NCBI GenBank assembly: GCA_002914845.1
Contig: JXTC01000077.1
Location: 104,161 to 168,160 of the forward strand
From: Trema orientale
Taxonomy: Eukaryota; Streptophyta; Magnoliopsida; Rosales; Cannabaceae
Direction: 5' to 3'
DNA: 64,000 nucleotides
Shown in pieces: positions 59,555 to 64,000 of this stretch. The position numbers and the translations under genes were made by a program. The notes below the pieces were generated by a model. That model saw nothing but the letters and a program-made list of their open reading frames with translations, had not been told where the DNA came from and did not search any database. The first letter of the stretch is position 1, and every line of letters starts with the position of its first letter.

Positions 59555-59995
59555 GACTACAAGAAAGAAGACTTTCACCGATGCATTTTTGCGCCAGCAA
59601 AAATCTACAAAATGTGTCGGTGAAAGTCATTTGACTTTTGTCGATGCATTCTATTGTCGGTAACCTTGGTCGGTGAAAGACCATAACTGAAAGTCACTTT
59701 TCGACACAAATTGAAACTCATCGGTAAAAGTATCATTCACCAACGCATTGGTGACTTTTTCCGACGCTCCGTTTTCGTCGGTGAAAGTGTTCCGTTGGCG
59801 AAAAGGATGTCCAAAATTTGAGGTTAGTTAAGCAATCATCGATGAAAAATATGCGTTGGTGAAAGTCCTATTTTTGCCGATGAAAAAAGTACGCGTCGGT
59901 GAAAGTGTTTAAAAAAAATAAATTATATAAAACAAAAATACATGTGCCCACGAAAAAATGCGTCGGTGAAGATAGTTTTGACGATTTATAAGAAA
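59555..59995. repeat. Subterminal repeat array of CACTA transposon 2
   Basis: About fifteen copies of the short motif GTCGGTGAAAG or its reverse complement CTTTCACCGA, often paired with GATGCATTTTT/AAAAATGCGTCG, occur in both orientations within 440 bp. In this element class such repeats are binding sites for the TNPA-type protein. Confidence 0.85.
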
Positions 59996-60215
59996 TAGAT
60001 ATATATATATTTTGCCGACGAAAAAATGTGTCCTTAAAAAAATAATTCTTTTTTATTTAAAAAAATATTTAATTTATTATTAATTTTAATTAGTAATAAA
60101 TTAAATAATTTTTTATTAGTTAATATAAAATTAAATAAGAATTATTAAATTAAAGAATAATTTTATTAAATAAAAAAATGTACGAATTCTATCTAAAATT
60201 ACAAAAAAAAAATAT

Positions 60216-61824
60216 CTACGTTTCTGAAGGCGGAGGTGGTAGCATCTCGATTCCGAGCTTCGCAATTAGCATTTGAAGCATACAGTTTCGCTCGTTGAGG
60301 TACCGCTGAGTCTCCTCGATTCGGCATTGGTTTTTCGCATCCTTCTCGGCCATTTGCCGTTGAGTCTCATCGATCCGACGTGTGTGCTCTATGTCCTTCT
60401 CTGCCAGCTGCTGCTTCAAGCTGGCGATGGTCTCAGTGACTTTCCCATACTGGCAGCCCTTGGTCCTTCTACACTCTTTAACCAACCCCTTCTGCCACCT
60501 AGATCGAGTCCCTAGAGCCTAGGACATGATTTGGAACTCGTCAACCCATTCTAGTCCCACCACAGACTCAGTAGAGGAGGCAACATTCCCATGCTCAGAT
60601 TGAGTACGTGCCTGAGTCTGAGTGAGCGCCTCCGCCCTAGACGTAACCATCTCTGCCTAAAAAATAAAAATAAAAATTAAATTAATATATAATTTTCATA
60701 CTTAAACTAAATATGTTAAACAAATAGAATGAATACTTATATATTTCTCTTGGGTGTACTCGTTTCGCCAGCCAGATGCCTTGTGATGGCGATTCTCGAA
60801 GTAGTCTATAGGGCTCATCGGCCCTCTAGTCTCTGGGTTGCCCTAAAAAAGAATAAAAGATATAGTTAAATTATTTCGTTTAAAGCATTTAGTACGACTT
60901 AGAGAACATGTTAGACTTTCTTACCATCGCCTTTATCTGAATAACAATGGTAGATGACCCTTAGGTAGGAGGGTATAACTGCTTAGACCGATTCTCTGAA
61001 TTCTGTGTAGAGATTTTCTATAAAAATGCACATTGAATTTTTACTTTGACAATTAATTATAATTTCTTCATAATTAATATTTTTTTAATAAAAAAACAGT
61101 AATTACCTCAAACTCCTAAGAAGCGAAATGATCGTACAGATTGCTCCATTGATCCAATGGAACATTCTTGTACGTATTGGCCTTATTGAAAGCCATATCC
61201 TTCCTCCCACCCATTTCTCTGAAATGCATCCGCATTTGGTTGTGCCAATCTCGCAAATATGCCATCATAGACTGCTCAATAAAGTCCGTGAATAGGCCAT
61301 TAGTCCGAGGATACTCGAACATCACCTGTGAAATGAAAATAAAAAATTATTAATAAATAAGTAATATTGAAACGAATTAAAATAAAAAGTTAAGGAAACT
61401 CACTCACCTCCATCCGAGTCAAGATGACTTCAATGTCCTCTTTCTTCACATTCTTCGATGTTAGGGTGGAGCCCAGGATGGTGTCTCTAACTGTCTTAGC
61501 AAGAATATTCAAAAACATCTTGCCATGGGTCAAGATAGGCTTCCCTGTCCTATCACAAAACTCGACCTTTAGGCGGTCGATCTTAAGCCTCTTAAGTTCC
61601 TTCTCGACTGAAAAGCCTCTCGTCTCCTCCCTGACCCTCTTCCCCTTCGAGTCACGTCTATCATCTCCAGAGCTGGAATCGGAGGCAGCACCAGAGCTGG
61701 AATCGGAGGCAGCACTAGTCACTGGGGGGACGCTCCCATGGCTAGACATCCTACAAAAAATATTGTCAGAGTTTAGAGACATGGCATAGCAATGTAGAAA
61801 ATAATAAACACAAAATTTGCACAA
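60216..61824 (-). pseudogene. TNPA-like (Ptta/En-Spm plant transposase) gene, probably multi-exon and partly decayed
   Basis: The minus strand encodes, in order: a serine-rich start (61746 leftwards) with two tandem copies of a SSSGAASD-type segment, then KGKRVREETRG and a conserved block (DRTGKPILTHGKMFLNILAK) ending near 61408; a second segment (61325-61116) with MAYLRDWHNQMRMHFREMGG and DQWSNLYDHF; weakly conserved stretches near 60980 and 60830; and a C-terminal part (about 60660-60216) with ALGTRSRWQKGL and a long coiled coil (LKQQLAEKDIEHTRRIDETQ). This is the layout of the plant transposase family that binds CACTA subterminal repeats. In-frame stops (e.g. before ALGTRS) suggest decay, but some may lie in introns, so the exon structure is uncertain. 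Confidence 0.7.
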
Positions 61825-62149
61825 CTCTACACAGTAAATATAAAATTAAATTAAATCATCAGATAGTTCATTCTCCTCTTCAGAACTTGTATCACTATAG
61901 TCATGAAGTTTAACTTCTTCATCATTGTATTCTTCTAGAGTTTCGTCTTCAAACTCGTCATCATCAACTAAGAAGTCATCAGGGGGTCACAACACGAGCT
62001 TGGTAGATAAGGTCATCAATATTATCGACTTCATCTGGTTCAATATCTTCCCAATGAAATCGAACATTTTCTATTTCTAGAAGCTCTACCCATAATTGTA
62101 ATGATAAAGAATTTGCCTCTTGCAAAATGAGGATGTCAGTGCTTGTTGA

Positions 62150-64000
62150 TGCATTGTCAAAGACATCTTTTGTATCTGGAAAGTCCTATATATTTTGAGG
62201 TGTATACTTGTTAACAAGTTTCCATAATAGCCCATTCTTATCATCATTAGTGTAATAAATCAGCTCCGCTTGTGATGCAAGAATAAATGGGTCATCCTTG
62301 TACCAGTAAGCTCCTGTGTATATACTTGTGAATTGTTCGTCCAGTTGAATCCGTTTTTTCTCAGATCAGTATCGAACCACCTATATCTAAATAAGAATAT
62401 GTTGTACCCTTTCATATATGATAACTCCAGGACTTGTTCCAGCATATCGTAGAAGTAGTCTCCATTAGATCCAGGAATGTAGACACCATAATTCTGAGTG
62501 TTGCATTTAATATCACACTTCTAAACTAAAAATTTTACCCCATTCACCACATAACTAGGATAGGACGAAGTTAAGAAGTTGGATCCATTAGCCAATGCAT
62601 ATAATTCATCGTTGACCTCATCTGAACTTGATGCTCGTAATTGACTTATATAGAAGAAAAATACTATTAGATGATGCTTAATTTAAGAATATGATTAGCT
62701 AAATTTATGAAATTATATAATAGAAGCTTACTCAAGACTTAAAACATGCAGGAAACTCAACTTCTTGTTATCGTTCCAGGTTTGTACCACCTTTAGCCTC
62801 CAACTCTCTCATATGCTCACTATATATATGTAGTGTCATACATTACAGAAGTGCTATTAAATTTGAACATAAAATGAATAAGGATGTAAAGTATTTACTC
62901 AAGATATTTTTGTATTTCTGGGCAGTTGTTCATAACGTACCACTCAACTTTAAGTCGTTCAGATAGCTTAAGAATAACAATGTCTTTTTTTCCCAGAGGG
63001 TGACCAACCGACTTAAAGACTGAAAATAGGCGATTCGGATAAGTGTCGACAGCAATTTCATTGCGATCAGGTCGATTGAAACGAGTCTCGACACCTCACA
63101 AATACATGGAGCAAAATGTAAGGGCCTCGTTAACAATATATGCTTCAGCAATAGACCCTTCTAGATATATCCGATTTCGAACATACTGCTTGTAAACACC
63201 CATGGCTCACTCAATTGGGTACATCCATCTAAAATGAACAGGGCAACTGAGTGTTGCCTCTTCTGGTAAATGAAGAATCAAGTGAACTATTATATCAAAG
63301 AAGGTAGGTGGGAATATTCTTTCTAACTTGGCCAATATGGTTACAACATCATCTCGCAGCTTTTCTAGATCCGCCACATTCAATATCATGCATAAATCTT
63401 TTGGAAAACAAAACATAGCTCAGTGATAGTCTCCCGGATTTCTTTTTTCAAGTACGGTCTAATTCCAGCAAGTAGTAGACGTTGAAATAAGACATGACAA
63501 TCATGTGATTTTAAACCAGATATCTTGTCTTCTGTTTCACTCACATTTTTCGCTAGATTGGAAGCAAACCCATCAGGAAATTGGACAAACTTGATGAACT
63601 GAGAAAACTTCTTTCGCTCTGTAGGACTTAAAGTGTAAGAAGCATGTGGCTTCTTCCACCTATTTCCCACTTCGTATAAATGTAATTCCTTACGAATGTT
63701 CATGTCTGCAAGATCAAGTCTAGCCTTTGTATCTTTTGATTTCCCCTCAATACTTAGGAGAGTTCCTAAGACATTGTCACACTCTTCTCAATATGCATGA
63801 CATCTAAATTATGCCTCAGTAATAAGTGCTGCCAATAGTCAAGCTCGAAAAAGATACTCTTCTTCGACCAATTTAGCTCAATTACAGTACATTTTCTCTT
63901 CACTCCATCATAATCTTTATGTTTCCCAGGCAACCTGGTCTGTAAGTGCTCCAACTGTCTCAATACGTTATCTCCAAAAAACTTTCTAGGCAGAGGCCTC
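62150..64000 (-). pseudogene. TNP2-like transposase of CACTA transposon 2, 5' end outside window, broken
   Basis: Recognisable minus-strand segments: LPGKHKDYDGVKRKC and LLRHNLDVMHIEK (63963-63766), MNIRKELHLYEVGNRWKKPHASYT and LKSHDCHVLFQRLLLAGIRP (63703-63400), LERIFPPTFFDIIVHLILHL and PVHFRWMYPIE (63416-63207; DUF4218), and LEQVLELSYMKGYNIFLFRY with WFDTDL (62445-62260; DUF4216). Frame changes occur near 63775, 63400 and 62330, with stops elsewhere. Downstream, 61860-62120 encodes an acidic tail-like stretch. The order and motifs match the transposase of CACTA transposon 1, in diverged form. Confidence 0.82.

Larger units (their letters stand above)
59555..64000 (-). mobile_element. CACTA transposon 2, 3' part (continues beyond window)
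   Basis: The left end reads GACTACAAGAAAGAAGAC, a CACTACAAGAAA-type terminus with its first base changed. It is followed by a dense array of subterminal repeats and then, on the minus strand, a TNPA-like gene (60216-61824) and a TNP2-like transposase (from 64000 leftwards to about 62150). That order (TNP2 first, TNPA-like second) is usual for plant CACTA elements. Stops and frameshifts in the transposase suggest it is defective. It is a different lineage from transposon 1: subterminal motifs differ and the proteins are diverged. Confidence 0.82.

Noticed and set aside
59555..59995. Regular short repeats that superficially resemble a CRISPR array
   Set aside because: Repeats occur in both orientations with irregular spacing, next to a CACTA terminus, in a plant genome; they are subterminal transposon repeats.

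Overview
The window is nuclear DNA of a dicot flowering plant. It is AT-rich, has spliced genes with GT/AG introns, carries TIR-NB-LRR (TNL) immune receptor genes (a class found in dicots and absent from grasses), and is crowded with plant transposons (Ty3/gypsy, Ty1/copia, CACTA, Mutator-like and Tourist-like elements). The species cannot be named from sequence alone. No prokaryotic, organellar or CRISPR-type features were seen.

Layout. 1-6 kb is a nest of transposon debris: the 3' end of an LTR retrotransposon, a Tourist-like element with a pyrimidine-rich core, and three fold-back elements, one of which carries a solo LTR. 6.08-8.87 kb is a complete four-exon SET-domain lysine methyltransferase gene (+). 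Facing it, 10.45-19.47 kb, is a three-exon J-domain chaperone gene (-). Its second intron contains a structurally complete 5.2 kb Ty3/gypsy chromovirus with a 1532-residue gag-pol frame and LTRs that differ at one base. 20.4-26.0 kb is an older, minus-strand, gag-only LTR element. 26-29.6 kb is AT-rich spacer with small inverted elements.

29.6-50.6 kb is a TNL cluster. Copy A (29646-34253) appears intact: five exons, TIR, NB-ARC, LRR and a C-terminal post-LRR domain, 1095 residues. Copy B (38193-39385) is only a damaged TIR exon plus part of intron 1. Copy C (46065-50631) lacks the front of its TIR exon, has several frameshifts and stops, and carries a 594-bp MITE in its third exon. A decayed CACTA transposon (39386-46064) separates B and C. 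Its right terminus lies inside C's TIR exon, but its left terminus is missing, so the B/CACTA/C arrangement looks like the scar of a large deletion. 50.9-58.3 kb holds a copia-type solo LTR and a decayed minus-strand Ty1/copia element. From 59555 to the end is the left part of a second CACTA element (minus strand), with clustered subterminal repeats, a TNPA-like gene and a broken TNP2-like transposase.

The three probably functional host genes are the SET methyltransferase, the J-domain protein and TNL copy A. The rest is mostly transposon-derived. I found no clearly new gene system. The best leads are the structural history of the TNL cluster (deletion scar, gene-conversion-like tract, MITE in an exon) and the young chromovirus in the chaperone intron. 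All exon boundaries were inferred by eye from reading frame, splice sites and comparison between copies.
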